Positions 1-11,717 of a stretch of 64,000 bases of DNA are shown one piece after another (position 1 is the stretch's first letter; every line of letters begins with the position of its first letter). The stretch is from Udeniomyces pyricola. Its lineage: Eukaryota > Basidiomycota > Tremellomycetes > Cystofilobasidiales > Mrakiaceae. The stretch is taken from positions 434,001-498,000 of the forward strand of contig BCIK01000012.1 in NCBI GenBank assembly GCA_039545295.1, read 5' to 3'. The notes below the pieces were generated by a model. The model saw only the letters and a program-made list of their open reading frames with translations. It did not search any database and was not told the origin of the DNA. Made by a program: the position numbers and the translations under genes.

Positions 1-3000
1 CTACCTATCCCATCCCATCTTCTCTCATTAATCCTCAGACCTTTACCTTCGCCCTCCTCCTCTGAGAACCGGATGAAGCCAAGGGGGGTTGATCCCCTAT
101 CATTTACTCACCTCAGCGACGAAGAAAGCGCGCTTCATCAACAGCAGCTTCGGTTGGATCAGATCGAAACGCTTCTTTCACATGTCAAACCTCCTTTTCC
201 CGAACCTAGTGCCGAACTCTTAGAACTCCTCTCGACGTTATTACTCGCTCGCGCTCGAAAAACAGTTCTCAGTCAGTTACTCGAGGACTCGACATCCTCA
301 GGTCTCCGGCCATCTCCCCAAGAAGCAGGACGAGAAGATCTAGATCCGGCTTTACTTTCCTCGGTCTTGGCCGCACTCGTCAACGACACCAGACCATCAG
401 CCATTACACTCAAGGGCGTCATCATCAATCACCTTAGTTTCTTGGGGACCATGTCGGTGGCGGCAGCGGGTGGATCGGTCGTACTCGAAGGTGCTGACGG
501 CTCCACAGCGACCATCGATGGTGCAAGCGGGGTCGAGGGCATGATGTTGGCTGCTCTGGTGGGCGGAACCGGTGGGACGAGTTCTCTCTTGGCCAGTAGT
601 GGAGATGTTGAGCTGAAGCATGACGGAAGCTCGTTGCCGTTAGCACCATCGACTGCAACAGACGGGTTGGCCGAGGTCTTGTTACACTCCCTTGTGAGTT
701 CTCCTTCTCTTCCGTGGCTGGAAACACCGATAATATTGGCTCTGTCTGATACCATCTTCACCTGATTCTCGTGATTACTCAGCTTCCCTTGGCGTTTCCC
801 TCACAACTTGCACTCCTCCAATCGACTCTTGTCTATTGGACACTTTCGCCAAACAGTCCAACCTTGACGCCGTTCAACGTCCTCTTCTCGCTCTTCAAGG
901 CGGCTTTGAGCGCCGTCTATCGAGGCGAGATTTCTCGAACGTTCCCTGTCTACATCGTACGTGCTAACGTACTCGAGAGGATGATGGCATATGAACTCGA
1001 GTTGGGTAAGACGTGCGTGCAGCCTGAATGCTGACTTGTGCGTGATGGTGTCCAACACCTATATTCCTCTCCCCTGTCGCGTCTCTGGTTTTCTTTTCGC
1101 ACCTCGTGCTCGCTCAGCTTCCAGCCCTGATACATCACCTACCATCCAGCATTACCACATCGACTTCTCAATCCGTTCCTATCACCCTTATCCAAGTCCT
1201 CCTTACCTCGCCCTCTCTCGCCCCTCTGCTTACAGCGATCGATACCCATCGCCCCCTTCAGCCTGACCCCCATGGTAACCCGCTCCTTCATCATTCTCGG
1301 GCTCCGACGACCTCGCGAAGCTCCAAGCCTGGATCGATCAGTGACGATCATTCAAATGGCTCGTTCGGTATGGACTTTCTCGAAGGTGAGTCTGCTCTCT
1401 TTCTGATTCTTTCTCTCTTTATCTCTTTATCTTTGTCTGATATGTGGTGCCGTCAGCCGAATTTCGAATATGACATGCTAATCCTGCAACCCTTTTTTTG
1501 CTCGGATCAGCGGCGTTCGAGAGCATGAAGGAGGCAGGCAATGGTGGAAATGGTGGTGATGGAAGTGGACCTGGAGGTATTGGAGATAGTGCAGGAGTCG
1601 GAGGAGGAGGAGGAGAAGGAGAAGACATTGATTCTGGTGATGGGGGACATGGAGCCGGAGGGGAAGGGGATGATGGGAAAATCGAACATCCTCCCATCCG
1701 GTTCGACATCATCGAAAGCTTCTTGCCGTACCTCTTTTCGTCCCCTTCCGTTTCGCCCACCACTACCACTGGCTCATCACTGGTCACCAAAAATACAACT
1801 GACCAAGGGGCTCTGGAGGCAAGGTGGCCTACTTGGCTGAATGAACTTGGGTTCCCGGTAGAGGATTGTCTGAAGTCGCAACGTCGTCGACTGGGAGGAA
1901 GGAAAGCGACCAATTCTGCGGCACCGTCAACAACTCTCGAGGATTGGTCGCTTTTGAGAGGGGAGCGAGATGAAGCGGTGGCTTCTCCTGCCGAAGATGC
2001 TGGAGGATCAGGCGGTGGTGGGAAGGACCGTCGACGGACGCGCTTGCGGGAGGCATTCGAACGGGCCTTGACAGACCTTAACGAGGCAGGGTTTGGGGAG
2101 TTTAAGCGATGCTTGGAAGGAGCTATGGTGGATTATGAGGCTCAAGAGGTGCTTAGGGATGTTTTGATGGAGGTGAGTCGAATGATTGCAAGGGACAAGG
2201 GCTGGGACAAGAGGAAAGGGGAGGGGGGGAGGGGCAGAGATGGGTCTTTAGTCTTGCTCACCTTCTGTCTATTGTTTCCAACACTCTCTCTTTCTCCATA
2301 TAGAAATGGACTCATGACCTTGACGCATCCACCCTCGACCTTACTTTCCTGTCTCACCTTTCAACCTTCTTCCTTTCCTCCCCTCGACCCCCATCGAACC
2401 TCCGATTCCTCGATGTCCTTTTCGAATCCCCTACTGCTTCGGCTGCCAATATAGAGGGGGCTATTGATGAGCAACAACGTAGAACTGATGGTGTCGATGC
2501 CGGGATTAAGGAGAGATTCGTAAAGGTGGGACTCGAGGCGTTGTTTGGAGAGGCTTGGGAGAGCGAAGATGGATACGGTGAGTCTTTTTCGTCTGTTCTT
2601 CCATCTTGGCTCTCGTTTGTTTTTGTTTTGATCCGTTGTTGATGCAAACTATCTCCTGTCTTGCCCTTGTTCTTCGCCTATCTGGTCTGGTGCTTTTGCT
2701 TCCGGTGACCTACCCAGGCGATGCACAGTCTTCGTTTGCTCAATGGGGTCAACTCTCACTCTTTATTCAGACTCTCATTCGCCGTTGGAACGTACGTTGC
2801 TAAGAGTTGGAAGTGGTCCCTTCTTCGTTCTACTCATCTTCTTGTGGTCGTGGGCTCATCTTTGCATTGCCCGCTATACATCTTTCCCCGATTATGACAC
2901 GTTACAGCTTTCACAATCCCCTCTGCTTCAGCATCATCAACACCGGTTTCACGCGGCTTCAGTCGCGTACCCTTCGCTCGCATCGCTCTCGCCGGATGAC

Positions 3001-4823
3001 AAGGTCCTCGTGGAAGGATGGATTATCGCTCTTTTTGGCACGGACGGCATCAGTGACGATCTGTTACAGTGAGTAGGCCGGATATTCAAGGATTGTGTGA
3101 AGGAAAGGAATCGGAGCGGTCGCATGTTTGAAGTATCCAGCTGTCAACGGCTCATGTAACCGTCTTGATTTTTTCGCGCTGTGTTGTCTTCAAAGTCAAA
3201 CACCCCCAAAGACCCTCTTCCGACTCTCGAGCACCCTAGTCGCTCAAACCATCATGGCCTACCAGCGCCAGAAACTGTCGTCCGAAACGCTTCGAAACGG
3301 ACTATCGTACTTCTCCCAGCCGCTGCTTAGTTGGTTAGGTGTCGGAGTGTTGGAATGGTTGACGAGAGAGATTCGCAGGGTTGGGTGAGTGAGAGAGGCC
3401 CGTGCTTGCAGTTGTTAGCCGTTGGATCTCCGTTGTATCCTCGAGTTTGGAAGGGCAACTACTGACCTGTATAATCTTCACTTTTGCTCTCCCTTCGCTT
3501 TCAGCCTTTTTTCTGCCGTCTACCTCACCGTTCTCGAGACGCTGGTCCTCAATCCCGGGTGCCCGCCAGCCGTGCTTCAACTCACTGGGGCGGGTATCGT
3601 TCGACTTCTCGATGACCCGTCGCTCTCCCTCGTCACGATCGGAGCCGGGTTCGACAGCGTCGCGGTCAAGAAGGCCGTCGAACAAGCTGGAAAAGGTACG
3701 AGCTGATTCGCACCACCTCGTCTGCGCAGTTGGCTTTTGTTTCGCCCCCTTCTACGGTGTCACCGTTATCCTCGTTCTTTCGTTGACTCCAAATCCATAT
3801 CCGACCGGATTCCTCTTCCAATTCATTGCATTTTTAGGCTTGGACTTTACCTTGCCATTCACACCTTTTGCCACTGCTTCTACACCCACTCCACCGCAAC
3901 CCGAGACACTCCTCCCTCTTCTTCTCCAAAACCTCTTCGACTTGCCCCTGGTTTCGCCCACGTCGTTACCGCTTCATCACCCTATTGAATCATCCCCTCG
4001 ACACATCCCCCTGATGAGCAGCCTTGGAACGATTTTGAACGTTTTGGGTCCAAACAAGGTTCTCCAAGTCGCCTGGGACATCATCTTACAAGGGACATCG
4101 GTGGTGGGGAGGGCTTCGCTAGATCCGTCACATGTGTCGGCAATGAAGCAGGCGAATGGGAATCGACCTAGGACTATCCCAGAAGCGGCAGTGGCGCTTG
4201 TCGTTCTTTCTTCGTCTTCGTCTCCAGCTTCGAAGCGGGAATTTGGAAATGGTCAGAACGTCGTTGAGGATGCTTCTGAGGAGGCCGCTGGACATGTCAA
4301 GGTCAAGTTTGAGGCACTACCACCACCATCACACCAGCAACAACAACAACAACAACAACGTCACAAGAGATCCAATGGAACTCCAACGCTTCTTCTGTCT
4401 ACTTTCCTTCAACGCTTCGTCCCTTCTACCCGACTTCTCCTCCTCCGTCGCCGACCGATCGGAGGATCGAGTGCGATGGCCGATGAGGCACATAAACAGC
4501 AGCAGCAGCAACAGCGACAAGATCAACTTTTGGTGCTGAACGAATGGAAGCATCAAGTCGTTCGGTTCGCCAAGGCGCTCGACGTCGATGGGCTCGAGGC
4601 CTTGGTTACGGAATCGGACAAGCCGTCGATGGTTCTCGAGATGAAGACTGGTGCAGGCTTGATTGGGGACTGGTCGAGGACCGAAGCGTCTGGGAGCCGG
4701 AAGATGGAAGAAATCGAGGCTGGTGCGGTGAAGAGGAGGCGAGATGGGGAGGAGTTGGAGCCGGATAGTGGTAGCAGTGCCGAACAGGAATTAGGGAAGA
4801 GAAGGAAGCTGACTGTAAACTAG
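1..4823 (+). CDS. MED5: Mediator complex subunit 5-like protein (5' end outside window)
   Basis: Subunit of the Mediator tail module, which links activators to RNA polymerase II in the nucleus. The reading frame is open from base 1 through the first Met at 73, so the true start and N-terminus probably lie upstream of the window. The clearest family match is the block at about 3000-3390, split by an intron near 3072-3198. It reads like the fungal Med5 core: an LFG-type acidic stretch ending DDLL, a TPPKTLFRL motif, then NGLSYFSQPLLSWLGVGVLEWL. Further exons (about 3506-3695, then about 3838-4823) continue to a TAG stop at 4823. The C-terminal part carries two polyglutamine runs near 4336-4360 and 4495-4530 and a basic tail (KRRR, GKRRKL). 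Splice sites are read by eye; the second exon near 783-956 can be read in more than one frame, so that part is uncertain. The identification rests on the central motif only. Confidence 0.6.
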
Positions 4824-5031
4824 TGGGTTAACAGCCACCGGATCGGTAGGGGAGCTAGTTAGGGAAAGGGTAAAAGGTTGGCATCGATGCCGCCGGTGTT
4901 TGATTCCTCGGAAGGATCAAGCTACCATATATCCACGATCCAAGCTCCAAATTTCAGGCCTTCAGGCCATCAAGCCTGGTCGAGTGGACCGTTAGTACAA
5001 GGGCATTTTATGTTCCGCGATCCGAAGTAGC

Positions 5032-5070
5032 GCAACCGCCAAGACATAGATCTTGAATGCGCGCGGTTGC
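5032..5070. repeat. Inverted repeat, 8-bp arms
   Basis: GCAACCGC at 5032-5039 is the exact reverse complement of GCGGTTGC at 5063-5070, with a 23-base spacer. It lies about 210 bp after the MED5 stop and could be a 3'-end structure, but arms this short can occur by chance. Confidence 0.35.
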
Positions 5071-6155
5071 TTTCATATATTATATACTTCGCTATTATGT
5101 ATCATTAATGGCTGGATTTTCATGAGTTTGCATGTATAATTATCGAGCTTCCATCAGCTCTGTATATATTCTGCTACAAGGTGCAGTCGACAACGTGCGG
5201 CTCCATGGTTGTAAGAGTATCTAACGGCACATGATTATGTATAACTCTGGAAAGTATCTGCTTGCGCGCGTGTTCAAGGTTCATGAAGGGTAGGTATGAG
5301 GATCGATAATATCATTACAGCGCGCGCGCAATCATTAAGGACAGCTGATGGAAAATCCATGTTTGCCATGCACTAGTACCAAGCTCTGTCGACGCATGAT
5401 ATATATCACGCGACAGCTGCAGCAGCTGGTGGTAATAGTCCGACGTTCGTGGACCGTCGACCGGCCGCGCGTGCCGACGGCCACCTTGTCTTGATGATCA
5501 TGTGCTGTATGATCACAATAACTGATTGTTGGTGCATGGTGGATGTTATCTCGAGTCGGCTCCTTATGGTGTGGATGAATGCTAGTACTATAGCTCTACG
5601 ACGCGCGCGACGTCGGGTCCGGGTGAAGGTTGCGCACATGATCAGTCTCATGCACTAGAATATATATGATCAGCACGCCGCTGCCTTCGTCTGTCGATAT
5701 CTCAATGTCGAATGCGACACTCGGCACTGCCAGCTGGTACACTGATCACTGATCCATAACGTCGTTGGCATTGGGAGACACATATATATCGATTGATTAT
5801 GCGGCCGATGATGCATGATGCATGACGTTGGCTGATGCCCTGATCGAATGCGCTGATGGCGCCAACGTATAACTCGGTCGGACGATATCATATATATATG
5901 CACGATCATGCAATCATATATATAGGTACAGATGTTGACGCTCTAGCTTTGATTGTGAGCAGCAGTCGTGCAGCTTACATGTTATATATAGCGGCACGTC
6001 TGAGACCCTTCGCCCTTGCAGAGACAAAGCATCAGGGATCCGCGCGGAAGTCGGGCGGGGGGAAGCCGATCATGCATTCAAGGTCGATGGTCGGTCGAAC
6101 CGGTCGAACGGTGAATCTCGTCGAATAAGATGAGCCGAAACATCGAACAGGGCAC

Positions 6156-6183
6156 GTCATGCGTCATGCGCCATGCGTAATGC
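6156..6183. repeat. Tandem 7-bp repeat, four copies
   Basis: Two exact copies of GTCATGC are followed by GCCATGC and GTAATGC, then a CG-rich run. It lies about 1 kb upstream of the first acyltransferase-like gene. I saw no matching array upstream of the second copy. Confidence 0.7.
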
Positions 6184-7218
6184 GCGCGTGAGCGCCCGTA
6201 CCAGCTTACAGGGATAGTTGACCTCTCGAAATCTCCCCTTCGATTGGTTTATAAAACCTCCATGCGTCATCTTTGCTCCCACGCTCTTCCTTCTCCTGTC
6301 CTCCGATCACCTGCGATCGCGCATGATATGTCTCGGATCAATCTGTTACTCCCTCTGCCGGCTCTTCAGCCCTGCCTGTCTTTACGTTCCATCGTACGCG
6401 TATGGCTGGGATCACTACCGCCGGCAGCTTCAATGCACAGGCGCTCTGGCATCTCTGCCTCTCGGCCGACACACATCATTATGCGCGGCAAGTCAGGGTG
6501 TCATACAGTCCAAACGAAACTTGCGAACAGCTCCTGCTCTACCTGCTCGTTTTTTTTAATATGCATATCCCGAGCGACTGTGGGTGACGCCAGAGTGTGC
6601 TCCGATGTACATAGTAGCCCGTCTGACCTCAAAAGTGCTCTGGTGTGAGCCATGAATTCCATACGGCGTGTCATACCTGATCGTATATATGTGCGGAACC
6701 CATGCCAAACGGAATGCATGCACGCAGCTCAGCTGTCTCCTTTGCCCTTATCCTTTGCCGGCCTCACCCCTGGAGCTGAAGCATCTCGGGGCTTATTAAT
6801 AGATACTGATGTATGACGAGCAGCCAGTTGAAGATCGGTTCATCCGAAAATGGCATGTGGCATATATGGTAGCCGAAGGGTTGCGACAGAACAAAGGCCC
6901 AGCGCAACACCTTCCCGAAGGGACAGCTCTTGCATCTTGCCCCGCTCACCAGTGCCAGGGAGCACACTCCCTTCGTTTTTTTCTCCACTCTCCGTTGCTT
7001 TTAAAGAAGTCACTCGTCTGTTGGTCTCTTTCTATCATCTCCTCTTCTCTTGTTCTTCTACCAGCCTCATCCTCCATCTCCTTGCACCTTACCATCTACC
7101 ATCTTGCTATTCTTCTCCCTTCCCTTCCTCACTGCATCACCATCCACATCGCCTCGCTCTTCGCCTCCCGCAGCGCCCCTCGCCGTCGCTAAATCTTCAC
7201 CAGCCTCTGGATACCGCC

Positions 7219-9931
7219 ATGTCGTACCTACTCTCCCCTCCCGTGACACCCAACTTGGACTCTCCAGGTACCTTTGCCTGCGATCAGACCTGGACCCGAC
7301 AGCTGTCCAACAACGAGCTCTCATACTTCCTGCCCTCGCGCGCAGCGGGGGTGAATGACATGTGAGTAATATGCTTCCTTTTTCATCTTTCCTGCCGACG
7401 ACGTCAACACCTGCGATGAACAACGGACTCATGGGTATTTCATCTCGTTCATATCGACACATCCATCATATACGACAGGTACCTTCACCACAACCTCAAA
7501 ACTACCCAACCCGAACTTCTCTCGCGAGAGCGAGTGACGGCCATCTGGGCCATCCTGCGAGGTGAGGATTAGTCGACCCTTCCTCATCCCCTCCACATGA
7601 TATCTTTCATTGTTCCGCTACTAACGCCAGCATTTCTCTACCCATTTATTTTCTCTTTGCATACAGCTCGACACCCTCTGCTTGCCTCTAAGGTCGTTAA
7701 GGGCTTCGGCCAGGAGATGGACGACTGGCAGTTTTCGTGAGTTTTCTTGCGTATTTACTGTTTTTTTTTTCGGCACCCTAATCCCGACCTCCTTCCAGGC
7801 CTTGTGACAAGCTCTTGGCATCCGCATGTAATCCTCGTGACTGACTAAGGCTTTCATATCTTCATACGTCTTAGGTACAAGAATCCAGCCAACGTCCAGG
7901 AAGCCCTCTCGCTTGCCTCCGCTACCTTTGACTCATTTGTGGCTCAGTCCGGCGAAGGTCAGTAACTAACCCCTCACCCCCCTCCGTTAGACATCTTTGC
8001 ACTGCATGTTACCTTGGGATCAGTATCAGTTGCCATGACAGTATGTCTACCTACCCTAAAGCTGACGCTGCACTTGCTTTCCATTCTTGACAGATCTTAT
8101 TTCGCGCTACCTCAACGGGCCTCGACAGCTCGCCCAGGACCGACTGGCAAAGATCGTTCTCTCCTTCCGTCCATCGTCTTCAGATGCGTCGGAGACGGAA
8201 TTTGACTTCATGCTTGCTACCACCCACTTTGTCGGTGACGGTATGGTAAGTTACCAGAAATTTTTGTTCACTGTGGCGCTTTGGTACAGGTCAGTTGTAT
8301 GAGTTGTTGCTCATTTATTTTATTTTATTTTGATTTTTGTTTTTTTTCTCTCGTATGACCTTCCTCCTACTTGATGCATCAGGCCCTTCACGCCTTTGCG
8401 TCTCAATTCTGGACTCTGGTTGGAACCGGTGGAGATATTACCGAGCTTCTTGGTACCCTTGAGAAGGAGACGCACTTCAGGGTCTCAGTCAGTACTTTGG
8501 TCTGCAATGCCTTCATTGTTGCCTTTCACTTTCATATTCACGTCTTGCTCGAGCGCTTGGCATTTTGGATTTATGTCGCTGACAATTGTGGTTGGACCTT
8601 CTTCTTCTATTCTTCCTTCCTAGTCGGCTTCCAATCCTTTGCCTTTGTCTTCCGAAGACCGGCTACTCCCTCCTCCTCGCGTCAACCCAACCGCTCACCG
8701 GGCCCTGTCAAAAGCCGCCTTCAAGGCGTCGAGCGACAAAGCAATTGTGGGTGTTTATTTCCTCTTTCTTCTCATTTCGCTTGATGCCTCAACATCAGAC
8801 TGATGTCCTGGCGTTTGGTTGTGCGTCATCCTTTCCTCAGGGAGGTCAAGCTCTGCCAAAAGTGAAGGCCTCAGCCGTCGATACCGTCGTTCCCACCCGC
8901 TACTGGTCGGCCGAGGAGACGAAGCGGGTCATGAAGCGATGCAAGGACGAGGGTATCTCATTCACCCATGCTGTCTTTGCTCTCGTCAACCTCGGATGGA
9001 TCTCTCTAGGCGAACAGGGTGTTGTCGCCGTCGATGCCAGGGAGCCCATGTATGTTCTTGACATCTACCTTCTTGTTGACCACTTGGGTTTGAGCTGGTG
9101 AGCTGACTCTGCTTCTTGACACTCTGTAGGATGATGTACTCTGCTCTCAGTCTTCGATCGTCCATGGCGCCTGTTCCGGTATCAACATCTCCGATTGAGC
9201 CATCATTTTTCCACCTTTCCCTCGGCTACTTCAACATCGTCCTCCCCTCATTCAGATTTACTCCTTCGAGCTCTCCTTCTGCCTCTCTAACTCGTACCTT
9301 CTTTGCCCGAGCTCGCGCGACTAAAGCTCAAACACTCAAGGCTATCAAAAGCAAGCTTCTCGTCGGCAAGTCCATGGCTGAGATGGAGGAACGAGCAACC
9401 CGGGCCGTCAGATGGGCGATTATGGACGACGCTGCTGCTGCGACGGTGACGGCTGCTGAGGCTCCAAACCAAGTATCTCCCCCAATGACGCCTCGGAAGA
9501 GACAACACGAAGATATCGACGCAACGCCTTTGAAAGCCGCTGGTGCTATGATCGGCCTTGGAATCTCTCTTGTCACACCCCCCTCGTCTCCACCGGTGCC
9601 TCTGAGCACCTTGGACCAGTCCTCCGACCAGCAGCCATCTCTTCCTTCCGTTCCTGCGCCCAAGCCTGTCGCCAACGGCCCTCTCATCGGTCTCTCCATC
9701 CTTGGTAACCTCGATCAGGTCTACGCCCACGACAAGTTCGGTCCCATCTCGCTCGAGGGTCTCACGACAGGGTCGCGACAACGCTCGGGAGCGTCCCTCC
9801 TTTTCGGCTACATCTTCAAGAACCAGATGGTCCTTAGCCTTGGCTACGATCGCAACGGCCACCGAGAGGGAGTGATGGACGCCCTTTGGTCGGAGCTGTC
9901 CAAGGGTGTCCAGGACATCCTGTTGGCTTAG
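7219..9931 (+). CDS. Acyltransferase-like (CAT/condensation-fold) protein, copy A
   Basis: Predicted 589-residue protein in nine exons: 7219-7361, 7479-7561, 7667-7736, 7875-7957, 8094-8245, 8383-8487, 8624-8746, 8841-9049 and 9130-9931. The spliced frame is open throughout and every junction keeps phase. An N-terminal NELSYFLPSRA block and a RHPLLASKV block precede THFVGDGM, ending exon 5. This is an HxxxDG motif, the catalytic signature of the chloramphenicol acetyltransferase/BAHD/condensation superfamily, where the His is the general base. The C-terminal half has PTRYWSAEET, a Pro/Ser-rich linker (about 9430-9680), and a final conserved segment from GLSILGNLDQVYAHDKFGP to the end. I see no signal peptide or membrane segment. 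The acyl donor and acceptor cannot be told from sequence. The gene stands alone, not in a visible cluster. A paralogue with the same exon plan is at 27881-30502. Confidence 0.72.
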
Positions 9932-10894
9932 GAGATGCCGGATGCCTTCCACCTTTGCCCCTTTTGGCTTTTCTCTTTTTTTTTTCTTCTTCGTTTATTC
10001 AGCCCTGACTAGCTGTCTTTGTGTCTCTACTTTGCAACATATCTCCCCTCAATCCTTCCTTTAGTCTCTCTTGTATGAATCTCATGTTTCCCTAATCTTT
10101 TGAATTCTAATCTCATCAGCTATCTGTTTGCTTTCCCCGCTTTTTTACGTGTCTTACGTATCCGCATACCTCCACTGTTTAGCTTTTTATCTCTCCGAAC
10201 CCCATTAAGTCTTGAACCTCAACTAGTTACTTTGTTTCTTTCAGCTATCCATTGTCACCGTACGATCGTTTCCAATCACTCCTGACTTAAGTTTTGGCCT
10301 CACATCCCTCGCTCAAACCACTGGACTTTCCATAATCGACACGTACCAGCTTCCTCTAGTGATTATAATCTCATCCGGGCATTCTTTATATTGTTTCCAC
10401 CTGATTTCGCCTAACAGAATGGATACTATGATTTCCCCTTACACATATATATATATGTTTATATATAAATGACGTTCACATTTCCGCAAAATTATAGTGA
10501 CGTCATGGTGAGATACAAACTGCAGCTTTACTTGTCATGATATCGATCGACCCTAGGTACGGCCGATTTGTTTTATTGACGTCCAATTGGCGTAGTCTCC
10601 GCGTTCATGTAAGTGACTAGGCACAAGCCAGATCAGGAAGATCGCATGATAACCACAAATGATATGTACATATATATGAAGCTACGCATACAGCCTGCAG
10701 CAACCTGCAGCTGATGAAAGTACATAATTGATAGGAACAGCGAATTGAATAGGTACGTCGTGACTAATCCATATCGTCGAATCGTCGATCATCAGACAAA
10801 CCTCGGTTCAGCGCTTCGCTGGCGTCTACTGCCATTCCTCCGATATCACTGTCCTTCATCTCTAACCACTTCAACGTCGTCACTTCATCGCACC
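9932..10894. other. Intergenic: 3' region of copy A and DSS4 upstream region
   Basis: A T-rich 3' region follows the acyltransferase-like stop, with a poly-T run near 9975-9990. From about 10440 there is an AT-rich, palindrome-rich stretch with TATATA runs (10444-10466, 10666-10676) and a perfect CRE-type octamer TGACGTCA at 10498-10505. No gene seen. Confidence 0.45.
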
Positions 10895-11717
10895 ATGTCC
10901 GATATCATCCCATCAGCCCATCTTGCCTCGCAGCAACCCGAAATCCCATCCGACGTTCTCGCTTCTCTCCTCTCGCGTCCCTCCGCGTCCAAGCCTCAAC
11001 CAACGCTCCGCGTGCTCGACGCGCTCGACCAAGGCGCGAGCACCGTCGCGGATGCCGACAGCAAGAACGCCGTCCATCTATACTGTCCGAGAGAGGGCTG
11101 CGGATCCATGTTGCTGAGAAAAGGGGATAGCAAGCTCACTATGGGAGCCGGAGGCATGGTAAATTGTCGCCCGTCTTTTGCTTTGAGCCTGTTGCGCTGG
11201 TCGAACGGGCTAGATCGTTTGGTATAGGAGTCTTGATGGTGTATACCTCACTAATTGGACCTCACCAAATTTTAGTGAAGCACATATGCACATAAACGCG
11301 CACACACACCCGATGAATTCTCCGATTGGAACGCATGCTGACTGGATGGCATCGATTTCTTCTGCGTAGTATGATTCTTCTGGTCCTTTCCCCAAACCGC
11401 CAAGTGACCTCACCTCGTCGTCGTCATCAACGACATCATCTCCTGAAACCGCTTCCACCTCACCATCACCAATCTCTGAGCCTCCACAGGCGCCCTACTG
11501 GCTGGTCTCGAATTCCCCTTTTGGTTTCGAGAATGCCGGCTTCTCGCGCAACATCCCGAGCACCGTCACCGATCGACTTGCGTCTTCAGCCTCGTCCGGG
11601 ATGAAGCTCAAGTACGTGACGTGTGCGGAGTGTGATCTGGGACCGATTGGGTGGACGGTTGAAGGTGGCAAAGAAGCCTGGGTGGGCGTGGAGAGGGTGA
11701 GATATGGTGCTGCGTAA
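10895..11717 (+). CDS. DSS4: Mss4/Dss4-type Rab guanine-nucleotide exchange factor
   Basis: Two exons, 10895-11158 and 11370-11717, joined in phase 0, encode 203 residues. Mss4/Dss4 proteins are small zinc proteins that bind nucleotide-free Rab/Sec4-type GTPases and promote nucleotide release or stabilise them in post-Golgi traffic. The first half carries a CPREGC zinc motif within HLYCPREGCGSMLLRKG. The second half has the family's signature LKYVTCAECDLGPIGW, whose CAEC completes the four-cysteine zinc site. It is followed by an aromatic/valine strand and ERVRYG at the C-terminus. A Ser/Thr/Pro-rich insert of about 45 residues (11385-11520) lies between the halves and makes the protein longer than the mammalian homologue. 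The ATG at 10895 is chosen because it directly precedes the conserved region after a pyrimidine-rich leader; an in-frame Met exists upstream at 10745. Confidence 0.85.

Larger units (their letters stand above)
4824..7218. other. Intergenic island rich in palindromic words, no gene seen
   Basis: No convincing gene lies between the MED5 stop and the acyltransferase-like start. The open frames on both strands are short and lack splice or family support. The DNA is much richer than its surroundings in self-complementary words (TATATA, CATG, GATC, CGCGCG), notably at 5100-5950. It also holds an 8-bp inverted repeat (5032-5039 with 5063-5070) and a 7-bp tandem repeat at 6156-6183. The last few hundred bases (about 6980-7218) are pyrimidine-rich, as expected for the promoter and 5' UTR of the next gene. 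Confidence 0.5.

Noticed and set aside
5406..6128. Short open frames in the palindrome-rich island
   Set aside because: 60-90 codons, rich in Met, His and Tyr from CATG and TATA words; no match on either strand.
6244..6648. Possible extra gene between MED5 and acyltransferase-like copy A
   Set aside because: Three overlapping frames of about 60-134 codons with no family resemblance and no in-phase splice partner; best read as promoter-region DNA.
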